Shown: positions 1 to 9,132 of the stretch, piece by piece
Position numbering within the stretch: the first letter of the stretch is position 1
Layout of the letters: the number at the start of each line of letters is the position of its first letter
Source of the DNA: Turicimonas muris
GTDB lineage: Bacteria > Pseudomonadota > Gammaproteobacteria > Burkholderiales > Burkholderiaceae_F
Length of the DNA: 35,067 nt
Direction of reading: 5' to 3'
Assembly (NCBI RefSeq): GCF_002221595.1
Contig: NZ_NHMP01000014.1
Coordinates: forward strand, 1-35,067
Notes under the pieces: generated by a model
What the model was told of the DNA's origin: nothing
The model's database searches: none
The model's input: only the letters and a program-made list of their open reading frames with translations
Made by a program: the position numbers and the translations under genes

Positions 1-126
1 GGTACAGTTTAGAAAAGGCCCTGCGAACCGCATCTGGAACGTAGGGATGTTTACTGGAACCGCCTTGGTGCCGAACGGCATGCCAGGTGGTGTGAGAGGG
101 ACGGGTAATAACCGGCCCTACTCGAT
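1..126 (+). mobile_element. Group II intron, 3' end (domains V and VI), partial
   Basis: The window opens in the tail of a group II intron whose body and reverse transcriptase gene must lie upstream. Domain V is visible at about 58-92: outer stem 59-65 pairs with 85-91, inner stem 69-72 pairs with 77-80 around a four-base loop, and a two-base bulge (81-82) interrupts the 3' strand, as in the catalytic hairpin. Domain VI follows at 94-123: 94-96 pairs with 121-123 and 97-100 with 116-119, leaving A120 bulged. A120 is seven bases from a 3' end at ACTCGAT (126) and is the expected lariat branch point. The fold is seen in the sequence; the class and the exact splice site are inferred. Confidence 0.72.
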
Positions 127-440
127 TCTTGGGATTAGGTTATTGTTCTTTCCTAAATTATTTTTCTTAGAGGATTGACTCACTCTTGAAACGAATTTTA
201 ACCACTTACAATTTTTCAATCATTTAGCACTTTCTCTTAGCTATAAACCCTTATATTTGTTTTCCAGCACGTCGCTTCAATCCTCTTTCTTTGCGTTAAT
301 GCCTAAGTTTTGGCGGTTTGACCAAACTTGGAAGAGCGAATTTGAAAAAGAAAGATATTACGAATTCTCAGAACCCTCTTCTTTCCCACTAATATATTCT
401 TTTGGTTCTGTTTCGTACGGCGTATTCATTCGGAGACTCT
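127..440. other. Intergenic stretch between intron and rapZ
   Basis: No convincing gene. AT-rich sequence that presumably carries the 3' exon flank of the intron and the rapZ promoter; no -35/-10 pair stands out. The only reading frame of any length here (257-496) has no ribosome site or recognisable domain and runs into rapZ in another frame. Confidence 0.5.
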
Positions 441-1304
441 ATGCAACTTATCGTAGTTACCGGCTTATCAGGCAGCGGAAAATCCATCGCTCTTAATCAG
501 CTCGAGGACAGCGGCTTTTATTGCATTGATAACCTTCCCGCTCCTTTTTTAGAACAAGTTGTTACGCATCTTCAGGCCATCGGCCGAGACAGAATTGCAG
601 TCGCCCTAGATTCCCGCAGCGATCTTTCCATGGAAGACCTGCAGAAGTGTTTTACGACACTGGCACAACGCGGCGTGGATATGAGAGCTCTCTGCCTTAC
701 AGCATCTAATGATGCTTTGGTGCAGCGCTACTCCGAGACACGTCGTCAGCACCCGCTCTCTCAAAAGCCGGACTCCGCACCCGGAACTCTTGTTGAGGCA
801 ATCGAAAAGGAGCGAGAAATGCTCGACCCTTTCCTTCCCTTCTGTCATCTTATTGATACCACGGGACTGCTTCCGAACACCCTTCGCTACTGGGTAAGAA
901 AGTTTGCAGACGCTAAAGAAGATTCTCTGATTCTGACTTTCGAATCTTTTGGATTTAAACGAGGAATCCCCTTGGCAAGCGATCTAGTTTTTGATGTCCG
1001 TTGTCTTCCGAATCCTTACTGGGAAGAAGAGCTCCGTCCCTACACAGGCAAAGATAAACCAATCATTGAGTATTTGCAGAAGTATCCGGACGTCGAAGAA
1101 ATGGTCAACGATATTGATGCATTTGTCACTAAGTGGCTGCCGAAATACCGCGCTCAGAATCGTCACTATCTCACGGTTTCTATCGGCTGCACAGGAGGCC
1201 AGCATCGCTCCGTATATATTGCGGAAACCCTAGCAAAAAGGTTTAAAGAAAGGTACGATGGGATTGTCCTGCGTCATCGAACTCTCGATGCACTAGGCAA
1301 GTAA
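441..1304 (+). CDS. rapZ: RNase adapter / nucleotide-binding protein RapZ
   Basis: 287 residues, close to the family norm of about 284. An N-terminal P-loop (GLSGSGKS, residues 8-15) is followed by a KH-less C-terminal domain ending in the hallmark IGCTGGQHRSVY motif. In enterobacteria RapZ delivers the small RNA GlmZ to RNase E and so tunes glucosamine-6-phosphate synthase; in betaproteobacteria it usually sits with PTS/hprK genes, which are not visible here because a group II intron lies immediately upstream. The ATG at 441 is chosen because GGAG at 432-435 precedes it; an upstream in-frame ATG at 402 adds 13 residues before the P-loop with no ribosome site. The 3' end overlaps convergent mutY by 12 bp. 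Confidence 0.95.
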   Translation: MQLIVVTGLSGSGKSIALNQLEDSGFYCIDNLPAPFLEQVVTHLQAIGRDRIAVALDSRSDLSMEDLQKCFTTLAQRGVDMRALCLTASNDALVQRYSETRRQHPLSQKPDSAPGTLVEAIEKEREMLDPFLPFCHLIDTTGLLPNTLRYWVRKFADAKEDSLILTFESFGFKRGIPLASDLVFDVRCLPNPYWEEELRPYTGKDKPIIEYLQKYPDVEEMVNDIDAFVTKWLPKYRAQNRHYLTVSIGCTGGQHRSVYIAETLAKRFKERYDGIVLRHRTLDALGK

Positions 1305-2315
1305 GATTTTTCCAAAAACTTCTTCCAACAGCAGCTTCTTGACGGGAGAAGGAATGCCTATTTGCTCTATGTCTTCTCTGCTAAACCATCCGCCATGATC
1401 GCTTTCATTTAGTTCAGCATCTAAAACATGAATGGGACTAGCCGTTAACTTGTAATGCGTAAACTCATGAAAGACCGTAGGCAGAGGAGTACCTTTACGG
1501 GTCAAATCATCTCCTTCCGGGAAGCTCCACAGATGCTTCCAAACACCTTTGCCGGTGCGCTTCTCCAACCACACGGCCTCTCCCCGTGTACAGACATACC
1601 AAAACGTATGGCGTACAGGTTTGGCTTTTTTCTTGGCTTTAATAGGATATTCGGCAGGACATCCTTCTTTGCCTGCTCGGCATAACTCTGAGACAGGACA
1701 CAGCAAACACTTTGGGTTAGAGCGCGTACAAATCATCGAGCCTAAATCCATTAGTCCTTGGGAAAAAGCTCGTCCTTCTTCTTGCGGAAGATTATTTTCC
1801 GTTAAATCCCATAAGACTTTTTCAAATCCCGCTGTTCCGTAAACCTCGTTAATCTTAAAGAACCTTGCAAAAACTCTTTTGACATTACCATCGAGCATTG
1901 GAACTGGCTTATCGGTAACTGCACTGATAATGGCACCGGCAGTACTTCTTCCAATACCGGGGAGTTCCAGGAGTTTATTAAGTTCAAGAGGAAAGCGGCC
2001 GGAGAACTTTTCCACCACAGCTTTTGCACAAGCATGAAGATTTCGAGCCCTGCTGTAATAGCCTAAACCTGCCCAGTTGGCCATGACTTCATCTTCGCTT
2101 GCAGAAGCAAGATGTTCCACAGTAGGAAACCTTTCTACGAACTTTTGAAAATAGGGAATGACCGCTGTAACCTGAGTCTGCTGAAGCATAATTTCTGCAA
2201 GCCAGCGTCGGTAAGGGTCATGCGTCTTCTGCCAAGGCAAAGAATTCCTGCCTTCTTGCTTTTGCCAAGATATTAAGGCTATACAAGGAAATTTAATACC
2301 GTCAGAACAACTCAT
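1293..2315 (-). CDS. mutY: Adenine DNA glycosylase MutY
   Basis: Removes adenine mispaired with 8-oxoguanine. 340 residues: the helix-hairpin-helix glycosylase domain has catalytic Glu41 in EIMLQQTQV and Asp142 in MLDGNVKR; the [4Fe-4S] site is C196-x6-C203-x2-C206-x5-C212; the C-terminal NUDIX-like 8-oxoG recognition domain carries FHEFTHYKL. The ATG at 2315 lies two bases after the mutM stop, implying translational coupling; a TTG at 2330 is an alternative start inside mutM. Placement directly after mutM makes a two-gene 8-oxoG repair unit on the uraA transcript. The stop overlaps rapZ tail to tail. Confidence 0.95.
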   Translation of the reverse strand: MSCSDGIKFPCIALISWQKQEGRNSLPWQKTHDPYRRWLAEIMLQQTQVTAVIPYFQKFVERFPTVEHLASASEDEVMANWAGLGYYSRARNLHACAKAVVEKFSGRFPLELNKLLELPGIGRSTAGAIISAVTDKPVPMLDGNVKRVFARFFKINEVYGTAGFEKVLWDLTENNLPQEEGRAFSQGLMDLGSMICTRSNPKCLLCPVSELCRAGKEGCPAEYPIKAKKKAKPVRHTFWYVCTRGEAVWLEKRTGKGVWKHLWSFPEGDDLTRKGTPLPTVFHEFTHYKLTASPIHVLDAELNESDHGGWFSREDIEQIGIPSPVKKLLLEEVFGKILLA

Positions 2316-2317
2316 TC

Positions 2318-3139
2318 TTAATGCTGGCAATGAGGGCAGTAAAAAGTAGAACGGCCGTCAATCTGAACTTTTTTAATTAAAGTCCCACATTTCTTACAGG
2401 GCTGCCCCTCGCGTCCATAAACATTATTGTTCAGCGTGTAATAGCCGCTCTGCCCTTCCGCTGAAACGAAATCTCTCAGGGTTGAGCCTCCCAACTCGAT
2501 GGAGGATTGAAGAACTTCTTTGACTGCGTCCGTTAAGGCTGAAACCCTTTTTTTAGAGATTCGGTTGGATTTTGTTTTGGGATGAATACCTGCCAAGAAT
2601 AAAGATTCGGAACAGTAAATATTTCCAACTCCTACCACGATATCTCCTCTTATAAGGGAGGTCTTGATAGGCAGAGACGTCTGTCTCAGAGCTCCATAAA
2701 AGAATTTTGAATTAAAGTCTTCACTTAGAGGTTCGACTCCTAGTCTCTGAAGTTCCGGCATAGCAAAAGCCGACTCTTTATCGGGGAAATAGGCCACAAA
2801 CCCAAATCTTCGAGGATCGTGATAACGCATTATCAGGTCCCCGAAAATTAAATCTAGGTGGTCATGCTTTTGAACCTCAACATCTGCTTGCAGGTAGACC
2901 CGCATAGAACCGGACATCCCCAGATGAGTCACCAGAGCTGAACGGTCAAAAAGCCAGATGAGATATTTTCCCCGGCGCTTAATGTCTTGAAGCGTCTGGT
3001 TGAAAAGAAGCTCCTCTAGGTCTGCTCTGAGAGGCTTCCGAAAGCGCGTTTCTCTGACAACGGCTCCGGTACATTTTTTATTTTTTAACTTTCTCAGTAA
3101 ACCCAAACGGGTAACTTCGACCTCTGGCAACTCTGGCAT
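2318..3139 (-). CDS. mutM: Formamidopyrimidine-DNA glycosylase MutM (Fpg)
   Basis: Excises 8-oxoguanine and formamidopyrimidines opposite cytosine. 273 residues, family-typical. It begins MPELPEVE, so the catalytic N-terminal proline and Glu are present; Lys58 in RRGKYL matches the conserved lysine; HDPRRFG and VGNIYCSE are family motifs; the C-terminal zinc finger uses C248/C251 and C268/C271. The start lies 20 bp after the uraA stop and the gene runs into mutY, so uraA-mutM-mutY is probably one transcript. All catalytic residues are present, so it should be active. Confidence 0.96.
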   Translation of the reverse strand: MPELPEVEVTRLGLLRKLKNKKCTGAVVRETRFRKPLRADLEELLFNQTLQDIKRRGKYLIWLFDRSALVTHLGMSGSMRVYLQADVEVQKHDHLDLIFGDLIMRYHDPRRFGFVAYFPDKESAFAMPELQRLGVEPLSEDFNSKFFYGALRQTSLPIKTSLIRGDIVVGVGNIYCSESLFLAGIHPKTKSNRISKKRVSALTDAVKEVLQSSIELGGSTLRDFVSAEGQSGYYTLNNNVYGREGQPCKKCGTLIKKVQIDGRSTFYCPHCQH

Positions 3140-3159
3140 TTGACTGCTCTAAGTATCGA

Positions 3160-4443
3160 TTAGTAGTTCTCTTTGAGGGCAAAGAGAAGGTTAAGGCCGA
3201 TGGCAGCTAAAGTAGCGGTACCGATACCGCCTAAGTTGAACCCGACAATAGTCAAGGAGAAATCTCCGGTACCCACAATCAAAGTAATTGCTACAACAAT
3301 CAAGTTACGGGTAGTGGATAAATCAACCTTACTTTCAACCCAAATTCTGGCTCCGGCAGCAGCGATAAAGCCGAATACGACCACTGAAACCGCCCCCAGC
3401 AACGGTCCCGGAATACTTTGAATTACAGCCCCGAATTTAGGAGAGAAACCAAGGAGAATGGCAAAGCAAGCGGCAACCGGGAAAATAAGAGTGGAATACA
3501 CTCTTGTGGCTGCCATCACGCCGATGTTTTCACCATAAGTTGTCACACCGGGACCGCCGGCAAAACCGGCCAAAATGGTAGCAATACCGTCACCGAAGAA
3601 TGCACGGCCGATATAGGGGTCCAAGTTGCGGTGAGTCATTACGTTGACAGCTTTAATATGACCGAGGTTTTCTGCTACCAAGATGACTACCACCGGAACG
3701 ATAAGAACAATTGCGTCAATGTCAAAGACAGGAGCAGTGAATTCCGGTACACCCAGCCAAGCAGCATTCTGGATGGCAGAGAAGTCAATCGGCTTTCCGA
3801 ATCCCAGAACATTGGTCAGCATCCAATAAACGACATAGGAGATAAGGATTCCTACGATCATGAGAAGCTTCTGGAGGAATCCTCTCAGATAGACAGCTGC
3901 AAAACCAATAATTAACAAAGCTGCTGTTGCATACCAATGTTCGAAAGAGGTCGTACCCATTCCTTTAACGGCAACGGGGGCCAAGTTCAGACCAATGACC
4001 ATTACGACAGCACCTGTGACAACAGGCGGCATGAGCCTTTCAATCCATTTGACGCCGGTTTTCATGACGATAAGGCCAATTAGAGCATAGACCACACCGC
4101 ATGCCACCACGCCGCTCATCGCTATTCCGATATTCGGATTAGGTCCTGAGCCCGAATATCCCGTCGCCGCAATCACGACGCCGATAAAAGCGAAGCTGGA
4201 GCCGAGGTAACTAGGCACCTGTCCGCCGACAATGAAGAAGAAAACCAGGGTACCAATACCGCTCATTAAGACGGCAATATTTGGATTTAAACCCATAAGC
4301 AGCGGAGCCAACACGGTTGAACCGAACATAATGACTACGTGCTGAAGTCCCATAGCAATTGTTTGAGACAGAGGAAGGCGTTCGTCAGGCGCGATTACAC
4401 CTTCTTGCTTTAGTTTCCAAGCGGGGAAATAGTTTTTTAGCAT
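3160..4443 (-). CDS. uraA: Uracil/xanthine permease, NCS2 family (UraA-like)
   Basis: 427 residues, almost entirely hydrophobic, consistent with the 14-helix NCS2 fold of proton-coupled nucleobase uptake in the inner membrane. The substrate region is recognisable in LVAENLGHIKAVN and GGPGVTTYGENIG. Length and motifs fit UraA/uracil permeases better than the longer xanthine/urate members, but the substrate is inferred. No upp gene is adjacent. The ATG at 4443 has only a weak ribosome site. It is the first gene of the minus-strand unit and is divergent from prfC. Confidence 0.88.
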   Translation of the reverse strand: MLKNYFPAWKLKQEGVIAPDERLPLSQTIAMGLQHVVIMFGSTVLAPLLMGLNPNIAVLMSGIGTLVFFFIVGGQVPSYLGSSFAFIGVVIAATGYSGSGPNPNIGIAMSGVVACGVVYALIGLIVMKTGVKWIERLMPPVVTGAVVMVIGLNLAPVAVKGMGTTSFEHWYATAALLIIGFAAVYLRGFLQKLLMIVGILISYVVYWMLTNVLGFGKPIDFSAIQNAAWLGVPEFTAPVFDIDAIVLIVPVVVILVAENLGHIKAVNVMTHRNLDPYIGRAFFGDGIATILAGFAGGPGVTTYGENIGVMAATRVYSTLIFPVAACFAILLGFSPKFGAVIQSIPGPLLGAVSVVVFGFIAAAGARIWVESKVDLSTTRNLIVVAITLIVGTGDFSLTIVGFNLGGIGTATLAAIGLNLLFALKENY

Positions 4444-4560
4444 GATGGAAGTTAGAGAATGGCAATAATGGAGCTAATTCTAGTAGTTTTGACTTTTTAT
4501 TTCTTTTGTTTTCAGAGGATTCTTTCACCTATAAACAAAGTTTATTTTTCTTTTTGAAAC

Positions 4561-4576
4561 TTGTTGTTAGCAACAA
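4561..4576. promoter_or_regulatory. Palindrome in the uraA/prfC divergent region
   Basis: TTGTTG-TTAG-CAACAA, a perfect 6-bp inverted repeat with a 4-base centre, in the 200-bp region between the two divergent starts. It could be an operator or a small leader hairpin; nothing in the sequence decides between these. Confidence 0.3.
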
Positions 4577-4643
4577 ATCCGTCTGAGACAAACGCTTGTT
4601 TTAAAATTCTTGTCTTTGTAATTTCTTTACATACAGGAACGAA

Positions 4644-6269
4644 ATGGCTCAAACGAGTCCTCAATTAAGAAAAGAGGTAGAGACAAGGCGCACGTTTGCG
4701 ATCATCTCTCACCCTGACGCCGGTAAAACCACATTAACTGAGAAACTGCTTCTTTTCGGCGGAGCTATTCAGATGGCAGGAGCCGTTAAAGGCAGAAAAG
4801 CCGCTAAGCACGCAACCAGTGACTGGATGGAAGTTGAAAAGCAGCGCGGCATTTCCGTTACCAGCTCAGTTATGCAGTTCCAATATCAGGATCATGTAAT
4901 TAATTTGTTGGATACCCCGGGCCACGAGGACTTTTCTGAAGATACCTACCGCGTTCTCACAGCAGTGGACTGCGCTGTGATGGTTATTGATGCGGCAAAA
5001 GGTGTTGAAGCCCAAACTATTAAGTTGCTGGAAGTATGCCGTCTTAGAAAGACTCCGATTATTACTTTCATCAACAAGCTTGACCGTGAAGTCAAAGACC
5101 CAATCGAACTTTTAGGCGAAATTGAAAGCGTCTTAAAAATTGACTGTGCGCCAATCACTTGGCCGATTGGAATGGGTAAAACCTTCCGCGGTGTTTTCTC
5201 CCTTTTAGGCAACAAGCTTAACCGCTTTACTCCCGGAGGAGAGAAACTGACCAAAGATGTCGAAGTCATCGAAGGACTCGATAACCCCCGCTTGGACGAG
5301 CTGTTCCCTCTGGAAATGCCTTATGTCAGAGAAAGCGTTGAACTCATTGAGGGCGCAAGCGAGCCTTTCTCTCTTGAGAAATTCTTGAGTGGCGAGCAGA
5401 CCCCTGTTTTCTTCGGTTCCGGTGTCAATAATTTCGGTGTGGAAGACGTTCTACAAGCCCTTGTAAACTGGGCGCCGATTCCACAGCCTAGAGACGGCGG
5501 TTCCCGAGAAGTTGAACCGGACGAGTCTAAATTCACTGGGTTCGTCTTCAAGATCCAAGCAAATATGGATCCGAAGCACCGCGACAGAATTGCTTTCTTC
5601 CGAGTCTGCTCCGGCGGCTATGAACCCGGAATGAAGGTTTACCATGTTCGTGACGGCAAAGACATGAAGATTCCGAATGCTCTGACATTTATGGCCAATG
5701 ACAGAGTTAAGATGGAAAAAGCCGTCGCAGGCGATATCATCGGTATTTACAACCACGGGCAACTCCATATCGGCGATACACTCACCGAAGGAGAGCGACT
5801 TGGATTTACCGGAATTCCATACTTTGCTCCGGAACTTTTCAGAGCTGCACGTTCAAAAGATCCATTCAAAGCTAAACAGCTTCACAAAGGACTTAAAGAA
5901 CTTGGTGAGGAAGGTGCAATTCAGGTATTCGAAGACGAACTTGGCAACCTTTATCTTGGTGCCGTTGGTCCTCTGCAATTTGAAATTGTGGCTCAGCGTT
6001 TGGCGACCGAATACAAGGTTGACGCTATTTATGAAAATACACCGGTTTCCACAGCTCGCTGGCTTACCTATCCGGACGAAAAGACAAAGAAAGAGTTTGA
6101 GACTGAGCAAACTCTTCGTCTAGCTAAAGATGCTGACGGCAACCCGGTCTACCTTGCAACAAGCATTTATAACCTTCAGACCACACAAAAACACTGGCCT
6201 GAAGTTGGGTTCCACACCACTCGAGAACACGGTCAGAAGCTAAAGCACAGCGATACTGACATTCTTTAG
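4644..6269 (+). CDS. prfC: Peptide chain release factor 3 (RF3)
   Basis: Translational GTPase that recycles RF1/RF2 from the ribosome. 541 residues against about 530 in E. coli. G1 is HPDAGKTT (23-30), G3 DTPGH (90-94), G4 NKLD (144-147); the switch region [17 protein letters not shown] is RF3-specific and separates it from EF-G. An AGGA at 4635-4638 precedes the ATG. Monocistronic: it is bounded by a divergent gene upstream and a strong terminator downstream. Confidence 0.96.
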   Translation: MAQTSPQLRKEVETRRTFAIISHPDAGKTTLTEKLLLFGGAIQMAGAVKGRKAAKHATSDWMEVEKQRGISVTSSVMQFQYQDHVINLLDTPGHEDFSEDTYRVLTAVDCAVMVIDAAKGVEAQTIKLLEVCRLRKTPIITFINKLDREVKDPIELLGEIESVLKIDCAPITWPIGMGKTFRGVFSLLGNKLNRFTPGGEKLTKDVEVIEGLDNPRLDELFPLEMPYVRESVELIEGASEPFSLEKFLSGEQTPVFFGSGVNNFGVEDVLQALVNWAPIPQPRDGGSREVEPDESKFTGFVFKIQANMDPKHRDRIAFFRVCSGGYEPGMKVYHVRDGKDMKIPNALTFMANDRVKMEKAVAGDIIGIYNHGQLHIGDTLTEGERLGFTGIPYFAPELFRAARSKDPFKAKQLHKGLKELGEEGAIQVFEDELGNLYLGAVGPLQFEIVAQRLATEYKVDAIYENTPVSTARWLTYPDEKTKKEFETEQTLRLAKDADGNPVYLATSIYNLQTTQKHWPEVGFHTTREHGQKLKHSDTDIL

Positions 6270-6280
6270 CGTGAAATAGA

Positions 6281-6320
6281 AAAGAGCGTTCGAAAAACAT
6301 ACAATCGAACGCTCTTTTTT
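6281..6320 (+). terminator. Intrinsic terminator of prfC
   Basis: Perfect 13-bp stem, 6281-6293 with 6305-6317, an 11-base loop, and a T-run to 6320. It starts 12 bp after the prfC stop. Confidence 0.9.
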
Positions 6321-6330
6321 CGGACCTTCT

Positions 6331-6573
6331 TCAAAGAGCTTCATTCCTTTCATTGGCTTGTTTTAACTTAGTCATGCATTCGAGATAAAGCGAGCCAATT
6401 ATTTTTTGAGTTTTAGCGATACCGTATTTCTTTTGCGCCTGTAGCAATGCAGCATCTAGCAACTTATCTTCTTTTCCTTCTTCGATATCCTTTTTTACAC
6501 AGTACATGAGATATTCATTTGTCTCTTCACTGCTTTCTAGCTAACCGAAAGCATTAAATTGTGTCGCCTTCAT
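6331..6573 (-). pseudogene. Small gene interrupted by an amber codon
   Basis: Read on the minus strand from ATG at 6573, this gives an 80-codon frame ending in TGA (6333-6331) with a single in-frame TAG at codon 11 (6543-6541). After the TAG the frame continues with normal, charged, protein-like composition (for example ESSEETNEYLMYCVKKDIEE) and no further stop for 69 codons. Size and the acidic start followed by a helical segment vaguely recall short chromosomal antitoxins of the HigA/HI1420 type, but I cannot assign the family and no toxin gene is recognisable upstream. A shorter product from an internal ATG cannot be excluded. Confidence 0.4.
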
Positions 6574-6779
6574 TTGATTTCTCTGCCTTTTCAACCATCG
6601 GGACAACGGCTAAGGTTAGTGCTTTCTACATATCTGCTTCTTGTGTAGATCTTATTCCTCTACATAGTAAAAGAATTTTTTTCTAAATCTCCTATCGCAA
6701 AATATATACGTTAACGCGCCTCTTTTTTCTTCTCCATAATTGAGCGTGTGTGCCTCAAACTATCCAGATTCCTCAAGAA
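6574..6779. other. Intergenic stretch without a recognisable gene
   Basis: AT-rich, stops in all frames, between the broken small gene and the 3' end of the ABC binding-protein gene. No clear terminator with a T-run could be placed for the binding-protein gene. Confidence 0.4.
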
Positions 6780-7787
6780 TTATTTTGTAGGCAAGACTTG
6801 GTTTATCCATTCGTCTGTTAACTCTTTTCTTTTTTCACCCTTCCAACTTAAAGGAACGTCCAGCGCTTTGATGTTTTTAAGGTTTAAAACCGGATCCGTA
6901 ATCACAGCATCCGTTCTCGTTGGAACGTACTTAATGTTGTTTTTCAAAATAAAGTCAGCAAACTTAGGACTTGCGGCCCATTCAATAAACTTCTTGGCTT
7001 CCTCAGGATGTTTTGCGCCTTTTATAAGTCCCACTGCCTCTATCCCGAAAGTTACTCCTTCCTTCGGATAAGTAATTTCAACTCGATGGCCTAACTGTTT
7101 GATATCAAGAGCGTCAGGGAGATAGACGATGGCAACCGCCGCTAAATCTTGTCCAACTCTAAGAGCAGGCCAGGCCCCGCTTTTGGTGTACATCTGGACA
7201 TTCTTATGAAGTTTCTTCTGATATTCAATGCCGGCCTCTTTACCGAATGCCCCGCGAATAGAAAATAAGCGTTCGGTTGCCGTACCGGATGTTCGGGCAT
7301 CAGCAAGAATAAGCGAGTTTTTATATTTCGGGTCTAGCAAATCCATCCAAGATTGAGGTGCCTTCAAACCGTTTCTCTTTAAGAAATCAGAATTAGAAAT
7401 AAAGGCCAGAGGCATGATGCCGATGCCAATCCAGGCGTGGTCAGGATCAATAAACTGAGACGGAATTGCCGATGCGTTTTTGGGCAAGAAGGGCTCTATG
7501 AGATTTTCTTTTTTGGCCGCCTCATAAATATCGGCAGGGCCTCCCAGGATTGCATCCACCTGAGGATTATTTTTCTCGGCTTGAACTCTGGCAAGAACTT
7601 CTCCGGCCGAAAGACGCAAGTAGTTTACTTTAATGCCTGTATCTTTTGAGAATTGAGCTAAAACCTCACTTGCATATTTATCAGGCATAGTGGCATACAG
7701 ATTCAGTTCCGCAGCTAATACCGAGGATGCGAGACAAAAAGAAAACATGCTTACGGCGAATCCCGAAAGCTTCTCTGGAATTTTCAT
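6780..7787 (-). CDS. Periplasmic solute-binding protein of an ABC transporter (Fe3+/AfuA-like class)
   Basis: 335 residues with a Sec signal peptide (hydrophobic core at about 9-25, cleavage near VLAA) and a class of binding-protein fold seen in Fe3+, sugar-phosphate (AfuA) and aminoethylphosphonate binders: ELNLYATMP at the first strand, VDAILGGPADIYEAAK, then a C-terminal EEAKKFIEWAASPKFADF segment. The Tyr-Tyr pair that binds iron in FbpA is not evident, so iron should not be assumed. No permease or ATPase gene is adjacent, so it is an orphan. GGAG lies 8 bases before the ATG. It starts 45 bp after hydF with no terminator between, so the two may be co-transcribed. Confidence 0.8.
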   Translation of the reverse strand: MKIPEKLSGFAVSMFSFCLASSVLAAELNLYATMPDKYASEVLAQFSKDTGIKVNYLRLSAGEVLARVQAEKNNPQVDAILGGPADIYEAAKKENLIEPFLPKNASAIPSQFIDPDHAWIGIGIMPLAFISNSDFLKRNGLKAPQSWMDLLDPKYKNSLILADARTSGTATERLFSIRGAFGKEAGIEYQKKLHKNVQMYTKSGAWPALRVGQDLAAVAIVYLPDALDIKQLGHRVEITYPKEGVTFGIEAVGLIKGAKHPEEAKKFIEWAASPKFADFILKNNIKYVPTRTDAVITDPVLNLKNIKALDVPLSWKGEKRKELTDEWINQVLPTK

Positions 7788-7832
7788 ATTGTGGACTCCG
7801 TGTTCACATAGAGGAAGTTATATATACGGATT

Positions 7833-9044
7833 CTACTTATGAAATGGTGACAAAACGCGTCCTAAAATACCGTGTAAATATGCGATCGCCACCCCATAAT
7901 TCACCATGGGTAAGGAATATTCCTTACTAACTTTTTGTCTGTAGAGCATGGCTCTGCGATTTATCATGCAGGCACCGCAGTGGATAACCAACTTATATCC
8001 GCTTAGGTCTGACGGGAAGGAGTCTCCCGTATACCATTCGATATCTAAGTCTCCTCCGACCTTCTGTTTCAGCCAACGCGGAATCTTTACGCGGCCGATA
8101 TCATCGGCCTGGCATTGATGAGTACAGGCTTCAGCAATCAAGACCTTATCACCGGGCCGCAAACTCTCGATTGCCTCTGCGCCATTCACCAATTCATCCA
8201 AATTCCCTTTTTGACGGGCCATGAGAATGGAAAAAGAAGTCAGTCGAATGGACTCGGGAACGATTGCATTAACCTCTTTAAAAACTTGACTGTCTGTGAC
8301 GACTAAAGCAGGAGGGACTTTCAGATTGTCCAACTGATTTTGAATTTCATCGACCTTGGCAACCATCGCTACTGCTCTGGCATCCAGGCAATCTCTTATA
8401 GCTTGAACCTGAGGAAGAATCAAACGGCCTTTAGGAGCCGCTGTATCAATCGGCACACAGAACAAAACAACATCCCCGGGGTTGACTAAGTCTCTCAAGA
8501 ACGGGATATCTTCAAACGCTCTCGGTGCAACTTTAATGAGTTCTTCTCTTAGCTCATCAAAACCCTCTCCTGTTTTTGCACTGATGGGAAATACAGGAAG
8601 GCCGATTTCTTCCGAGATCTGATTAATTTGTTTGGGATCTAAAGTCTTTTCATCGACTTTATTGACGGCAAAAATAACTTGAGTTCCAAGCTCTTTAAAA
8701 TCCTTCAACAAGGAGCGCTCAAAGTCAGAAACCGGTTGACCAGCCTCTAAAAGAATTACAGCCACATCGGTTTTTGACATGACTTCTTTAGTCTTGCCAA
8801 TTCTCAGTTTTCCAAGGTCTCCTACGTCATCGATACCTGCAGTATCGATAATCATCACAGGTCCCAAAGGAAGGATTTCCATAGCCTTGTACACCGGGTC
8901 TGTAGTCGTTCCGGCTATATTGCTCACCAAAGCGATATCTTGTTTTGTCAGGCGATTGATGAAACTGGATTTTCCTGCATTTCTTTTGCCGAAGATTCCA
9001 ATAAAAATTCGGTTTCCCTTCGGTGTTTGATTAAGGCCGGCCAT
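7833..9044 (-). CDS. hydF: [FeFe]-hydrogenase maturation GTPase HydF
   Basis: Scaffold on which the 2Fe subcluster of the H-cluster is assembled before transfer to the hydrogenase. 403 residues: an N-terminal Era-like GTPase (P-loop GKRNAGKSS at 19-27, DTAGIDD, NKVD), a dimerisation domain and a C-terminal FeS domain with the diagnostic C307-x-H309-x45-H355-C356-x2-C359. I choose ATG 9044 because AAGGAG (9055-9050) sits 5 bases upstream; a GTG at 9050 overlaps that ribosome site. It lies just downstream of the hydrogenase genes across a terminator. The partner radical SAM maturases HydE and HydG are not in the window. Confidence 0.95.
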   Translation of the reverse strand: MAGLNQTPKGNRIFIGIFGKRNAGKSSFINRLTKQDIALVSNIAGTTTDPVYKAMEILPLGPVMIIDTAGIDDVGDLGKLRIGKTKEVMSKTDVAVILLEAGQPVSDFERSLLKDFKELGTQVIFAVNKVDEKTLDPKQINQISEEIGLPVFPISAKTGEGFDELREELIKVAPRAFEDIPFLRDLVNPGDVVLFCVPIDTAAPKGRLILPQVQAIRDCLDARAVAMVAKVDEIQNQLDNLKVPPALVVTDSQVFKEVNAIVPESIRLTSFSILMARQKGNLDELVNGAEAIESLRPGDKVLIAEACTHQCQADDIGRVKIPRWLKQKVGGDLDIEWYTGDSFPSDLSGYKLVIHCGACMINRRAMLYRQKVSKEYSLPMVNYGVAIAYLHGILGRVLSPFHK

Positions 9045-9082
9045 AGACACTCCTTGATTTTGAATACCTGTAATTGTCCATG

Positions 9083-9108
9083 AAAAAAGGAGCCGAAGCT
9101 CCCTTTTT
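9083..9108 (-). terminator. UUCG-loop terminator between hydrogenase operon and hydF
   Basis: On the minus strand GGAGC-TTCG-GCTCC followed by six T. The stem (9098-9102 with 9089-9093) closes the very stable UUCG tetraloop. It sits 25 bp after the cytochrome b stop and 28 bp before the hydF ribosome site. The A/T runs on both sides also make it usable on the plus strand. Confidence 0.85.
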
Positions 9109-9132
9109 CATTGTAAATCTCGTGTGTTCAGA

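Noticed and set aside
402-440. Upstream ATG for rapZ
   Set aside because: Adds 13 residues before the P-loop and lacks a ribosome site; ATG 441 has GGAG.
3418-3915. 165-codon plus-strand frame
   Set aside because: Shadow of the uraA-like gene; hydrophilic with no family resemblance.
6780-7787. Binding protein as an FbpA-type ferric iron binder
   Set aside because: The paired tyrosines that ligate iron are not evident; only the broader class is supported.
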